From: Candidatus Buchananbacteria bacterium RIFCSPLOWO2_02_FULL_46_11b
GTDB taxonomy: Bacteria > Patescibacteriota > Patescibacteriia > Buchananbacterales > UBA6539
Direction: 5' to 3'
DNA: 13,874 nucleotides
Assembly (NCBI GenBank): GCA_001817615.1
Contig: MHIR01000058.1
Span: forward strand, 15,075 to 28,948
Shown: positions 1-5,952 of the stretch, piece by piece
Layout: every line of letters begins with the position of its first letter
Position numbering within the stretch: position 1 is the first letter of the stretch
Program-made: the position numbers and the translations under genes
Notes under the pieces: model-generated
Databases searched by the model: none
Told to the model about the DNA's origin: nothing
What the model saw: the letters and a program-made list of their open reading frames with translations, nothing else

Positions 1-563
1 ACAAAGCCCAGTTCAATCGCGGCCGAACCCAGCTGGCGGGAATCCAGGCCGGCCATTTTTATTTTATTATAAATTTTCATGGCGCGCCTGATATCTTGTC
101 TGGCGCTGCCGTGGCAGAAAGTCAGAAAAGAATCTTTCAGCCGGTTATTTTTTGAAACTTTAATTTTTTTATTATTCAAATAAGCGCCTTTTTCAATCTC
201 GGCAAAATATAGCTCGTTTAGAGCCGGCGCGAAAGCCGCGCCCAAGACCGGCTGGCCGCGGTAAAATAAGGCGAGAGAAACGGCAAACAGGGGACTGCCG
301 ATGAAATAATTGGTCGTGCCGTCCAGCGGATCAACGGCCCAAAGATAATCGGAAGCGATTTTGTTTTTGCCCGACTCCTCGCTGATAATCGCGTGAGCCG
401 GAAATTTCTTTTTTAGGGCCGAGACGATGATTTTGTCGGCGATCAAATCGGCTTGGGTGACGATTTGCGATGGTTTTTTAACCTTAATAATCCGGTCGTG
501 GTTGAAGCGCTTATTGACTTCCAGGCCGGCTTGTTTGACTAATTTGACGATAAACTGTTTCAT
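1..563 (-). CDS. Inositol monophosphatase family phosphatase (C-terminus outside window)
   Basis: The 187 complete codons visible read from an ATG at 563 to the left edge, so the C-terminal part is missing. Motifs of the Mg2+-dependent inositol monophosphatase/FBPase/CysQ superfamily are present in order: T-Q-A-D39, the metal-binding E62-E63 pair in a SEES context, W-A-V-D78-P-L-D81-G-T-T (the signature metal site and the Thr that activates water), and LGSAAIELG near the edge. Family members hydrolyse small phosphate monoesters such as inositol-1-phosphate, PAP or fructose-1,6-bisphosphate in the cytoplasm. The visible part cannot decide the substrate. No Shine-Dalgarno precedes the ATG; instead a TATAAT box ends 7 nt upstream, suggesting a nearly leaderless mRNA. 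The family call is firm and the specificity is open. Confidence 0.93.
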   Translation of the reverse strand, partial: MKQFIVKLVKQAGLEVNKRFNHDRIIKVKKPSQIVTQADLIADKIIVSALKKKFPAHAIISEESGKNKIASDYLWAVDPLDGTTNYFIGSPLFAVSLALFYRGQPVLGAAFAPALNELYFAEIEKGAYLNNKKIKVSKNNRLKDSFLTFCHGSARQDIRRAMKIYNKIKMAGLDSRQLGSAAIELGF

Positions 564-570
564 GGTAATT

Positions 571-599
571 ATTATACCTAAAATTTGGTTATTTTTCAA
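571..599 (-). promoter_or_regulatory. Promoter for a near-leaderless phosphatase mRNA
   Basis: Read on the minus strand, TTGAAA (599-594), a 17-nt spacer and a perfect TATAAT (576-571) form a strong sigma-70 type promoter. The ATG begins at 563, so a start about 7 nt after the -10 falls at or within 1-2 nt of the initiation codon. This is seen in sequence; transcription is inferred. Confidence 0.7.
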
Positions 600-747
600 A
601 GTTTTTAGCTTGTCACAAATCGGGAAAATCAACGTTATCCTTTTATGAAAGAAGCAAAATTCGGCCTGGTTTCATACCCGATAATCGGCAAAGATTATTA
701 TTTTGAGGGTATTTTCAATCAGGCGGAATTTTGCCAAACCGCGGGGC

Positions 748-776
748 TTGATTTTTTTCTCGCCTTGTGCTATAAA
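748..776 (+). promoter_or_regulatory. Promoter of the small ankyrin gene
   Basis: TTGATT (748-753), a 17-nt spacer and TATAAA (771-776). The predicted start near 783 leaves a leader of about 50 nt with a good Shine-Dalgarno before the GTG start at 835. Confidence 0.6.
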
Positions 777-834
777 TTATTTGTTCATTGTAAACTATAA
801 GCCTTGGGCTCAAGGTCCAGTAAGGGAGGATGCT

Positions 835-1155
835 GTGGATCCAATTTTTGTATTTGCCGAAAATGGCTTTTGGGAATCGGTTTGGGCGGAGCTTCTGACT
901 GAACCGGAAGTTTTAGGCCATGAAACGGTTAACCGGACAAATCCCCAAAACGGCCGGACGCTTCTTCATTACGCCATTTTAAAAGAAGATGAAGAAGCGA
1001 TAGAAGAGCTGGTTGTCATCTGGCGGGCAAATGTCAATATTCTTGATTATAACTGCAAAAGCCCGCTTCATTTGGCAAAAGACAGGAATCTTTATGCTCA
1101 CATAATTGAGCTGCTGCAAGAAGCCAGCAACCGGGAGCTGTCAAGCCGTTATTAG
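835..1155 (+). CDS. Small ankyrin-repeat protein (106 aa)
   Basis: I place the start at GTG 835, because AAGGGAGG (822-829) sits 5 nt upstream and the predicted promoter lies at 748-776. The longer reading from 703 would begin upstream of that promoter and is rejected. The protein has no signal peptide or membrane segment. Residues about 36-73 form one ankyrin repeat (N-G-R-T-L-L-H-Y-A core, then a second helix and a V-N-I-L-D turn). Residues 74-97 form a second, shorter repeat (K-S-P-L-H-L-A). Residues 1-30 are rich in aromatic and acidic residues and may be a degenerate capping repeat. Ankyrin repeats bind proteins; the partner is unknown. The gene is monocistronic, with its own promoter and terminator, between two minus-strand housekeeping genes. 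Confidence 0.82.
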   Translation: MDPIFVFAENGFWESVWAELLTEPEVLGHETVNRTNPQNGRTLLHYAILKEDEEAIEELVVIWRANVNILDYNCKSPLHLAKDRNLYAHIIELLQEASNRELSSRY

Positions 1156-1188
1156 CCGAGCCGAGTTTTTTGGCCCGGCTCTTTTTTT
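1154..1188 (+). terminator. Intrinsic terminator of the ankyrin gene
   Basis: AGCCGAGCC (1154-1162) pairs with GGCCCGGCT (1172-1180) with one mismatch, followed by a seven-T tract (1182-1188). The stem starts inside the TAG stop codon. Confidence 0.85.
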
Positions 1189-1400
1189 GCGTAATGCGAA
1201 TATCGCCCGCCCGCCCGCCTACTTTCTATCAAAACTATTTTTTCATTTTTAAAAAATAACTTTACTATTTTTACGGCTCTAATCTTGTAATCAGGTAGAA
1301 AGTGGGCGGGCGAGGCGGGCGGGCGAATTCTCGACTTTCAACTTTAACCATCAGACAAGATTGAGGGGCCGAAAGAGGATTGCGAATAACGCGAATCGGC
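1182..1400. repeat. Gap with GCGAAT word arrays at both ends
   Basis: The 244-base space after the ankyrin gene has no gene. It opens with a 20-nt string (1182-1201: seven T, then GCGTAATGCGAAT) that recurs exactly at 6661-6680. It ends with GCGAATAACGCGAAT (1382-1396), a relative of GCGAATAGCGCGAAT at 6746-6760. Between the two lies a GC-armed inverted repeat, described separately. Confidence 0.7.
1201..1326. repeat. GC-armed imperfect inverted repeat
   Basis: The left arm (1204-1228) is repeated CGCC/CGCCC words running into ACTTTCTA. The right arm (1296-1326) is TAGAAAGT followed by GGGCGGGCG-type words. The innermost 8 bp (1221-1228 with 1296-1303) pair perfectly; the outer G/C words pair with a few extra bases on the right. 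The loop of about 67 nt is very AT-rich. A second element with the same right-arm core (GGCGAGGCGGGCGGG) lies at 3385-3519. There is no coding potential. Confidence 0.7.
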
Positions 1401-1900
1401 TAGATTTTTTCCAGCAAAATTAATTGCGCTTGGCCGCTTTCGGTGTCGTAAACCGCGAAAGTGGCTTTGTTGAACATGCCGGCCAGAGTGCCGGGGTTTA
1501 GCAGCCGGGTTTGGCCGATATATTTTTCCCAGGGCTGATGGTCGTGGCCGTAAAACACCAAATCAAATTTTTTAGTTTGAGCCAGGTCTTCGGCTTGTTT
1601 GAGGTAATGGCAGAAAGCGATTTTTCTGTTGTCAATTTCCAATTCGCCTTGGTCGCCGTGCAAAGTGACGTTTTTAAATTCCTTGGCGACTTTTTCATTA
1701 AGCTCGCGGTCCGCGACGTTGCCGTGGATAAAATGAATCGGGCCGGTAAATTTTGGCGCCAGTTCTTTTTTTATAATTGACGGCGCGGCCAAGTCGCCGC
1801 AATGAATGATCATTTCAATTTGATTTTTATTCGCCCAGTCCAAGAATTTTTCAAGATTAAGCAGGTTGTCGTGGGAGTCGGAGATGACGGCCAGTTTCAT
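1400..1900 (-). CDS. YfcE/MJ0936-type metallophosphoesterase
   Basis: The 166-aa protein has the full two-metal calcineurin-like phosphoesterase set: D8-S-H10 at the N-terminus, G35-D36, G60-N61, H98, G118-H119-D120-H121, and a late N-P-G motif. The length is typical of the compact bacterial YfcE/archaeal MJ0936 phosphodiesterase group, whose tested members are Mn2+/Ni2+-dependent and cleave artificial phosphodiesters; the physiological substrate is not established. It is cytoplasmic with no extra domain. The ATG at 1900 is the only start preceding the D-x-H motif. Its leader has no Shine-Dalgarno but carries CTAAC-type words. It follows tig on the same strand, across a gap with a strong terminator-like palindrome, so it is probably transcribed separately. 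Confidence 0.92.
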   Translation of the reverse strand: MKLAVISDSHDNLLNLEKFLDWANKNQIEMIIHCGDLAAPSIIKKELAPKFTGPIHFIHGNVADRELNEKVAKEFKNVTLHGDQGELEIDNRKIAFCHYLKQAEDLAQTKKFDLVFYGHDHQPWEKYIGQTRLLNPGTLAGMFNKATFAVYDTESGQAQLILLEKI

Positions 1901-1901
1901 A

Positions 1902-1935
1902 GGGTTGAGTTAGCTGGTTAGGTATAATTATTATA
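1902..1935 (-). promoter_or_regulatory. -10 box and CTAAC-word leader of the phosphoesterase gene
   Basis: On the minus strand a perfect TATAAT (1935-1930) is followed by TATACCTAAC and a second CTAAC word before the ATG at 1900, with no Shine-Dalgarno. Read on the plus strand the words are GAGTTAGC and TGGTTAGG, 8 bp each. The -35 region (TTTTTA at 17 nt) is poor. The 10-mer TATACCTAAC recurs in the nusA leader. Confidence 0.5.
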
Positions 1936-1953
1936 ACATAAAAATAAGAGAAT

Positions 1954-2005
1954 AAAAAATTAAAAGCAGAGACGCAAAATTTTGCGTCTCTACTTTTAAT
2001 TTTTT
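1954..2005 (-). terminator. 52-nt near-perfect palindrome, terminator of tig
   Basis: Positions 1968-1991 form a perfect 24-bp palindrome built on GAGACGC. After one mismatch (1967/1992) the pairing continues outward to 1954 and 2005 through A/T tracts. Read from tig on the minus strand, a strong stem is followed by a T-run, as expected of an intrinsic terminator. Because it is symmetric it may work in both directions. GAGACGC palindromes are familiar to me as dispersed intergenic repeats in other bacteria (recollection, not checked). Confidence 0.75.
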
Positions 2006-2016
2006 AATTTTTTACC

Positions 2017-3300
2017 TTACTTAACCATCAGCTCTTTTAGCCGCGCCATGACTTTTCTGGCCGTCAAAATATTTTTCAAGTAATCCAGGTAAGCCGGGTT
2101 TTTTACGTTCTTTTCGATTTCCGGATCATGGTGGCAGTCGGCCAGGGATTTTTGGATTTCCTCGTCGATTTCCGCTTCGTCGGCTTTAAGGTTTTCGTTT
2201 TTGGCGACGGCCCGCACGACCAAAGCGCTTTTGACTCTCTTGATCGCCTGGGGCGCGAATTCCAAAAGCACTTGGGCCTGGGTTTTTTTCAGATGGGTCA
2301 GATAATCTTCCAGCTTTAAGCCTTGCTGTTCCAAGTTGTAAGCCAATTCCTCCGTCATTTTTTTAGCTTCGGAGTTAATTAATAAATCCGGAATGTCGCC
2401 GAATTGGCTGGCCGTAATGATTTTATCAATCATCTCGTCTTCCAGACGATGAGCCGCCTCATGTTCGGCTTCCTCGGCCAGATTGCTTTTGATTTTTTCT
2501 TCAGCTTCGGCCAAGGTTTTAAAGCCGCCGAGGCTTTGGGCGAATTCATCGTTTAGCTCGGGCAGTTCGCGGCTAAAGACGGCGTTGATTTTCACCTTGA
2601 AATCAACTAATTTGCCGGCGATATTTTTTTGGTGGTAATTTTCCGGAAATTTCAGCTGGAAATTTTTAGTTTGGCCGGTTTCCAGGCCGATAAGCTGGTC
2701 TTCAAATCCGGGGATGAACTGGCCGCCGCCGACAATTAAAAGAAATTTTTGGTGCTGGCCGTGCTCCAGGGGAATTTTATCCATAAAGCTTTCAAAATCA
2801 ATTTCCGCTTTGTCGCCTTTTTTAATCGCCCGCAAAACCAGGGTTTCTTTGGCTCGCATGTTTTGCAAATCATTAATGACTTTTTTTGCCTGTTCATCCT
2901 TGACTTGAACCGGCTTTTTTTCAATTTTAATCTTGGCGTAATCTCCCAGCTTAATTTGAGGCAGGAGATTGGCCGTGGCTTTGTAAATAACCGGGTTGCC
3001 CGGCGCCAGCTTGACGGCGTCAATTTCCGGCGCGCCGACGGTTTCCAGCTTGTTTTCTTCAATCGCCGCGATAAATGTTTTTTTGATCGCCGGTTCCAGC
3101 GCTGCCTGCCAGATTTGGTCTTCGCCGACTTTTGATTTAATAATATCCAAACCCGCTTTGCCTGGCCGGAAGCCCGGGATTTTTATTTCTTCGGAAAGTT
3201 TTTTCGCGGCCTGTTGTAAAAACGGCTGAAATTCTTCGGGCGAGATTTCAATGGTTAATTCAACTTGCCCGCGGGGGAGCGGTTTGACTTCGGTTTTCAT
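2017..3300 (-). CDS. tig: Trigger factor, ribosome-associated chaperone
   Basis: The 427-aa protein matches trigger factor in length and domain order. An N-terminal ribosome-binding domain (about 1-110) carries the signature I-P-G-F-R-P-G-K-A (41-49) that docks on ribosomal protein uL23. A FKBP-like peptidyl-prolyl isomerase domain covers about 155-245 (G-G-G-Q-F-I-P-G-F-E-D-Q-L). A long helical C-terminal chaperone domain, about 246-427, is interrupted by charged stretches. It receives nascent chains at the ribosomal exit tunnel. The leader ends ACCTAACT directly before ATG, without a Shine-Dalgarno. It has its own promoter (3340-3368) and a strong palindromic terminator downstream. In many bacteria tig precedes clpP/clpX; here it is followed by the phosphoesterase gene. 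Confidence 0.97.
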   Translation of the reverse strand: MKTEVKPLPRGQVELTIEISPEEFQPFLQQAAKKLSEEIKIPGFRPGKAGLDIIKSKVGEDQIWQAALEPAIKKTFIAAIEENKLETVGAPEIDAVKLAPGNPVIYKATANLLPQIKLGDYAKIKIEKKPVQVKDEQAKKVINDLQNMRAKETLVLRAIKKGDKAEIDFESFMDKIPLEHGQHQKFLLIVGGGQFIPGFEDQLIGLETGQTKNFQLKFPENYHQKNIAGKLVDFKVKINAVFSRELPELNDEFAQSLGGFKTLAEAEEKIKSNLAEEAEHEAAHRLEDEMIDKIITASQFGDIPDLLINSEAKKMTEELAYNLEQQGLKLEDYLTHLKKTQAQVLLEFAPQAIKRVKSALVVRAVAKNENLKADEAEIDEEIQKSLADCHHDPEIEKNVKNPAYLDYLKNILTARKVMARLKELMVK

Positions 3301-3339
3301 AGTTAGGTAGTAATTTAAGTTAAATGTAAAAGCTTTGTC

Positions 3340-3368
3340 AGTTTAACAAGAATTTTTTGGTTGGTCAA
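3340..3368 (-). promoter_or_regulatory. tig promoter
   Basis: On the minus strand TTGACC (3368-3363), a 17-nt spacer and TAAACT (3345-3340). The rnhB promoter uses the same TAAACT -10. The predicted leader is about 33 nt. It overlaps an AGGGGTT/AACCCCT hairpin (3368-3389) at the edge of the neighbouring inverted repeat. Confidence 0.6.
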
Positions 3369-3384
3369 GGGGTTTGCTTCTCAA

Positions 3385-3519
3385 CCCCTCACCCTGTCCC
3401 TCCCCCCTGCCCGCCTGCCACGCCGTTTACATCTTTTCAGATATATCCAAATAAATCAGGACTAAACATTTTTACTTATTGCCATATTAATGGCGAGGCG
3501 GGCGGGGGTGAGGGTGTGG
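3385..3519. repeat. Second GC-armed imperfect inverted repeat
   Basis: This accounts for much of the 372-base gene-free stretch 3301-3672. The left arm (3385-3425) is CCCTCACCC / CCCGCC / GCCACGCC-type words. The right arm (3492-3519) reads GGCGAGGCGGGCGGGGG followed by TGAGGGTG and is largely complementary. The interior is AT-rich and unlike that of the first element (1201-1326), but the right-arm core is shared. No protein is encoded. Confidence 0.65.
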
Positions 3520-3560
3520 TAAAAAAATAAAAAGAGAAGTAAAGAGAAAAGATGCGACGG

Positions 3561-3589
3561 TTGACAAAATCTTCAATCTATGTTAAGTT
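3561..3589 (+). promoter_or_regulatory. Promoter of the 157-aa zinc-ribbon gene
   Basis: TTGACA (3561-3566), 17 nt, then TAAGTT (3584-3589) preceded by TGT, an extended -10. The TATGTTAAG string here recurs in the promoter at 10651-10678. The leader of about 75 nt holds a weak AAGACG/CGTCTT hairpin and a GGAGG Shine-Dalgarno (3659-3663). Confidence 0.7.
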
Positions 3590-3672
3590 ATCGGCAGTAA
3601 TTGACCTTTGTAAAGACGGAAATTAAAGCCGCGTCTTAATCTGAAAAAAGAAACCAGTGGAGGAAAAAGGAG

Positions 3673-4146
3673 ATGCCTACAAGGAGTTATGGTATTGCCA
3701 ATCATTATATACGCAAAGTAGAAAAAACGTCGGCCGGTAAGAAATTGGAAGGCCGGACGGGTGAAGAAGCAAAAGATCAAATGGCCAAAAAAGGCGAAGA
3801 ATTTGAACCCAGAATCTTTGGCCTTATTGCTCGCAAGAAGCCGGAAGGCAAAGAAGCAAAAGACCAAACAGCGGCCAAAGAAGGCGAGCCGCCGGATTTG
3901 ATTTGTCCTTGGTGCAACAAGGACAAATTGGCGGTTAAACGCATTGTAAGGAATTATGACGGAGACGTGAAGTTGGAGGGCGGTAGCGCTCGCTGTGAAA
4001 TTAAATGCGAGACTTGCGGAGTAAACATCGAAGTTCCCGGTTTTGAATCTGGGACGGATAAGGCGACGGCGCCCATTCGCGAGCTTGTCGCCTTGCGGAA
4101 AAAGGTGGCCGAGAAATTCCCCTTTGACGCGATTGATATGGGATAA
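3673..4146 (+). CDS. Zinc-ribbon protein of unknown function (157 aa)
   Basis: The start is fixed by GGAGG (3659-3663) 9 nt before ATG 3673. I do not recognise a named family. Residues 1-72 are highly charged, probably flexible, and hold an imperfect internal duplication: EEAKDQMAKKGEE (31-43) resembles KEAKDQTAAKEGE (60-72). Residues 78-115 form a zinc-ribbon-like unit, with C78-P-W-C81, an acidic strand pair, then C108 and C112-E-T-C115. C78/C81 with C112/C115 are the likely ligands. The last 40 residues are helical and charged. There is no signal or membrane segment. The fold suggests nucleic-acid or protein binding, but this is inference. The gene is monocistronic between divergent tig and convergent nusA. 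Terminator-type hairpins follow. Confidence 0.8.
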   Translation: MPTRSYGIANHYIRKVEKTSAGKKLEGRTGEEAKDQMAKKGEEFEPRIFGLIARKKPEGKEAKDQTAAKEGEPPDLICPWCNKDKLAVKRIVRNYDGDVKLEGGSARCEIKCETCGVNIEVPGFESGTDKATAPIRELVALRKKVAEKFPFDAIDMG

Positions 4147-4156
4147 ATTCAGCCCG

Positions 4157-4197
4157 GGCGGAAGAAAAGAGATTTTTCTCAATTTTCCGCCTTTTTT
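4157..4197 (+). terminator. Terminator of the zinc-ribbon gene
   Basis: GGCGGAA (4157-4163) pairs with TTCCGCC (4185-4191), with a further AGA/TCT pairing inside, followed by six T (4192-4197). Confidence 0.82.
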
Positions 4198-4207
4198 ATT
4201 TGACGGC

Positions 4208-4277
4208 GTTCGGAGCAGAGGCTCCGAACCACTAAAGAATATTTTTTGTTTGGTAGTCGGGAGTCTCTACTCCCGAC
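4208..4277. repeat. Pair of related hairpins in opposite orientation
   Basis: The first hairpin is GTTCGGAGC, loop AGAG, GCTCCGAAC (4208-4229). The second is GTCGGGAGT, loop CTCT, ACTCCCGAC (4256-4277). The reverse complement of the second aligns with the first over its whole length, with mainly transitions and one gap, so they appear to be diverged inverted copies of one element. They lie between the convergent 157-aa gene and nusA, each with a perfect 9-bp stem. Confidence 0.75.
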
Positions 4278-4300
4278 GTTTTATATTTATTATATAATTC

Positions 4301-4330
4301 AAAAGGCGGGGCATTTCTGCCCCGCCTTTT
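4301..4330 (-). terminator. nusA terminator, perfect 13-bp stem
   Basis: AAAAGGCGGGGCA (4301-4313) and its exact complement (4318-4330) enclose a 4-nt loop. The stem ends in four T on either strand, so it can terminate nusA and backstop the converging plus-strand gene. Confidence 0.82.
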
Positions 4331-4344
4331 GTTATCGGATTTTT

Positions 4345-5844
4345 TTATTCTTCTTTCTTCTCTTTCTTGGGCTTCTTTTCTTTTTTCTCTTTAACGACTT
4401 TTTCTTTTTTCGGTTTCTTTTCTTCCGGATTAGCGAGCTTTAGCTCGCGCTTCTCTTCAGCTTCCGGATTAGCGAGCTTTAGCTTGTTTTCTTCGGTTTT
4501 GGTTTCAACTTCGGCTTCTTTGGCCGGCTCGGCTTCGGGTTTTTCTTCAGCCTTGGTTTCCTCGCCCATTTCTTCCACTTCAATCTTCTTGCCGGCGTCA
4601 GAGACAATGTCTATTTTCCAGCCGGTGAGGCGGGCGGCTAAGCGCACGTTTTGGCCCGAGCGGCCGATGGCCAAAGACAGCTGGTCTTCGGGCACTTTGG
4701 CCACGGCGGTTTTTTCCGCTTCGTTTATTTTAATCTCGGTGATTTTAGCCGGAGACAAGGCGTTGGCGATGAATTCTTTCGGATCCTCGCTGTATTTAAT
4801 AATATCAACTTTTTCGCCTTTGAGTTCGGAAATAATGGTCTGGATTCTGGCGCCGCGCTGGCCGATGCAGGAGCCGATCGGATCAATATTTTCCTGGTCG
4901 GTCCAAACCGCGATTTTGCTTCGGGAGCCGGCTTCGCGGGCGATGCTTTTAATCACCACCACGCCGGACTGGATTTCAGGAATTTCCAAAGCAAACAACT
5001 TGTTGACGATTTCCGGATGGGCGCGCGAAACAATAATCGTCGGGCCTTTGGAGGAAGCCGAAACGGAAACGACATAGACTTTAAGATGCGCGCCGGCGGC
5101 GTAATTTTCCGTGCGGATCTGCTCTTCGGGCGGCAAAAGGGCCGTGGTTTTGCCCAAATCCACCAGCACCAAAGCGCCTTCGCGGCGCTGGATCGTGCCG
5201 ATCATGATTTCCCCTTCCCGCTTTTTGAATTCCTCAAACATGGCTTCGCGTTCGGTTTCCCTTAATTTTTGGATAATAACCTGCTTGGCCGTTTGAGCCG
5301 CCATGCGGCCGAATTCGCCGGGGACTTCCAGGGGAGTCTTGATTTCATCGTTAATTTCGTATTTCTTGTCAATTTGCTTGGCGTCGGTAATTTGAATTTC
5401 CGTTTTCGGATTAAAGCGCCTGGCTTCTTCTTCGGGCAAAACTTCGCCTTCAGCCGGCGCGGCTTCTTTGGCCGGTTTTTCTTCTTCCGGACTAGCGAGC
5501 TTCAGCTCGCGCTTCTCGCGCTTCTCGGCTTCCGGACTAGCGAGCTTCAGCTCGCGCTTTTCGCGCTTCTCGCGTTTTTCGTATTTTTCTCCTTCGGCTT
5601 CGGCTTTTTTTATTTCTTCCAATAATTCCGGCGGCAGGTCTTCCACCACGGTTTTTACGTCAAAAACTTTTATCTGGCCGGTGTCCAAATTAAATTCCGC
5701 CTTGACGTTTTGGTTTTTTTCGCCGAAGTCTTTGCGATAAGCCGCGGCTAAGGCCGCTTCAATCGTGGCAATGACGGCTTCCATAGGAATGCCTTTTTCC
5801 TCGCAAATTTGCTTGACCGCTTCGGCAATTGAGGCTTGATCCAT
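4345..5844 (-). CDS. nusA: Transcription elongation/termination factor NusA with palindromic insertions
   Basis: The 499-aa protein carries the NusA domain order. The RNA-polymerase-binding N-terminal domain (about 1-205) is split by a low-complexity insert (about 80-147). An S1 domain follows (about 211-275), then KH1 (G-S-C-I-G-Q-R-G-A-R-I, 324-334) and KH2 (A-I-G-R-S-G-Q-N-V-R-L-A, 392-403). After 425 comes a Glu/Lys-rich tail; no acidic-repeat (AR) domains are present. NusA binds RNAP, modulates pausing and promotes intrinsic termination. The insert contains two copies of ELKLASPE (98-105, 113-120) and the tail contains KLKLANPE and ELKLANPE (455-462, 467-474), all encoded by a palindromic DNA unit. 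The ATG at 5844 has no Shine-Dalgarno. Only the N-terminal insertion interrupts a conserved domain, at a surface loop by inference. Confidence 0.95.
   Translation of the reverse strand: MDQASIAEAVKQICEEKGIPMEAVIATIEAALAAAYRKDFGEKNQNVKAEFNLDTGQIKVFDVKTVVEDLPPELLEEIKKAEAEGEKYEKREKREKRELKLASPEAEKREKRELKLASPEEEKPAKEAAPAEGEVLPEEEARRFNPKTEIQITDAKQIDKKYEINDEIKTPLEVPGEFGRMAAQTAKQVIIQKLRETEREAMFEEFKKREGEIMIGTIQRREGALVLVDLGKTTALLPPEEQIRTENYAAGAHLKVYVVSVSASSKGPTIIVSRAHPEIVNKLFALEIPEIQSGVVVIKSIAREAGSRSKIAVWTDQENIDPIGSCIGQRGARIQTIISELKGEKVDIIKYSEDPKEFIANALSPAKITEIKINEAEKTAVAKVPEDQLSLAIGRSGQNVRLAARLTGWKIDIVSDAGKKIEVEEMGEETKAEEKPEAEPAKEAEVETKTEENKLKLANPEAEEKRELKLANPEEKKPKKEKVVKEKKEKKPKKEKKEE
4424..4487 (-). 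repeat. Palindromic element, tandem pair in the nusA tail
   Basis: GCGAGCT, TT, AGCTCGC (4433-4448) is a perfect 7-bp hairpin. A decayed copy (4472-4487) begins 39 bp away. Both are preceded on the plus strand by TCCGGATTA. In frame they encode KLANPE peptides. Confidence 0.8.
5486..5560 (-). repeat. Palindromic element, tandem pair in the nusA N-terminal domain
   Basis: Two identical hairpins GCGAGCT, TC, AGCTCGC lie at 5495-5510 and 5540-5555, 45 bp apart. Both are preceded on the plus strand by TCCGGACTA and followed by GCGCTT. In frame each encodes ELKLASPE. The unit is shared with the pair at 4424-4487 apart from G/A and loop changes. Confidence 0.85.
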
Positions 5845-5845
5845 A

Positions 5846-5889
5846 GAGTTAGGTTGTTAGGTATAAAAAATGGCAGCGGCGAGGCTACC
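5846..5889 (-). promoter_or_regulatory. nusA leader: attenuator-like hairpin and CTAAC words
   Basis: On the minus strand GGTAGC (5889-5884), loop CTCGCC and GCTGCC (5877-5872) form a 6-bp stem with one G-U pair, followed by A and six T (5870-5865). This resembles a short intrinsic terminator inside the nusA leader. Downstream come TATACCTAAC and a second CCTAAC word, then ATG. It may let termination efficiency, which NusA itself affects, control nusA. The hairpin is seen; the function is inferred. Confidence 0.5.
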
Positions 5890-5915
5890 AAATTCATGAG
5901 ATTCTGAATAATTTA

Positions 5916-5944
5916 AGTATAAAGGAATAGTGAATTTTTGTCAA
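5916..5944 (-). promoter_or_regulatory. nusA promoter
   Basis: On the minus strand TTGACA (5944-5939), exactly 17 nt, and TATACT (5921-5916). The predicted start near 5909 gives a leader of about 65 nt that includes the attenuator-like hairpin. Confidence 0.75.
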
Positions 5945-5952
5945 TATAAGGT

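Noticed and set aside
645..800. A 51-codon ORF upstream of the ankyrin gene, on the plus strand.
   Set aside because: It overlaps the ankyrin promoter (748-776) and has no Shine-Dalgarno or recognisable pattern; likely chance or a remnant.
703..834. A longer N-terminus for the ankyrin protein.
   Set aside because: It would start upstream of the predicted promoter, with no ribosome-binding site. GTG 835 has an AAGGGAGG 5 nt upstream.
1201..1326. An insertion sequence at the GC-armed inverted repeats.
   Set aside because: No transposase ORF and no clear target-site duplication; at most a non-autonomous element.
4367..5740. Long plus-strand ORFs opposite nusA and tig, rich in Phe/Ser.
   Set aside because: They are antisense shadows of Lys/Glu-rich coding sequence, with no promoter or Shine-Dalgarno.
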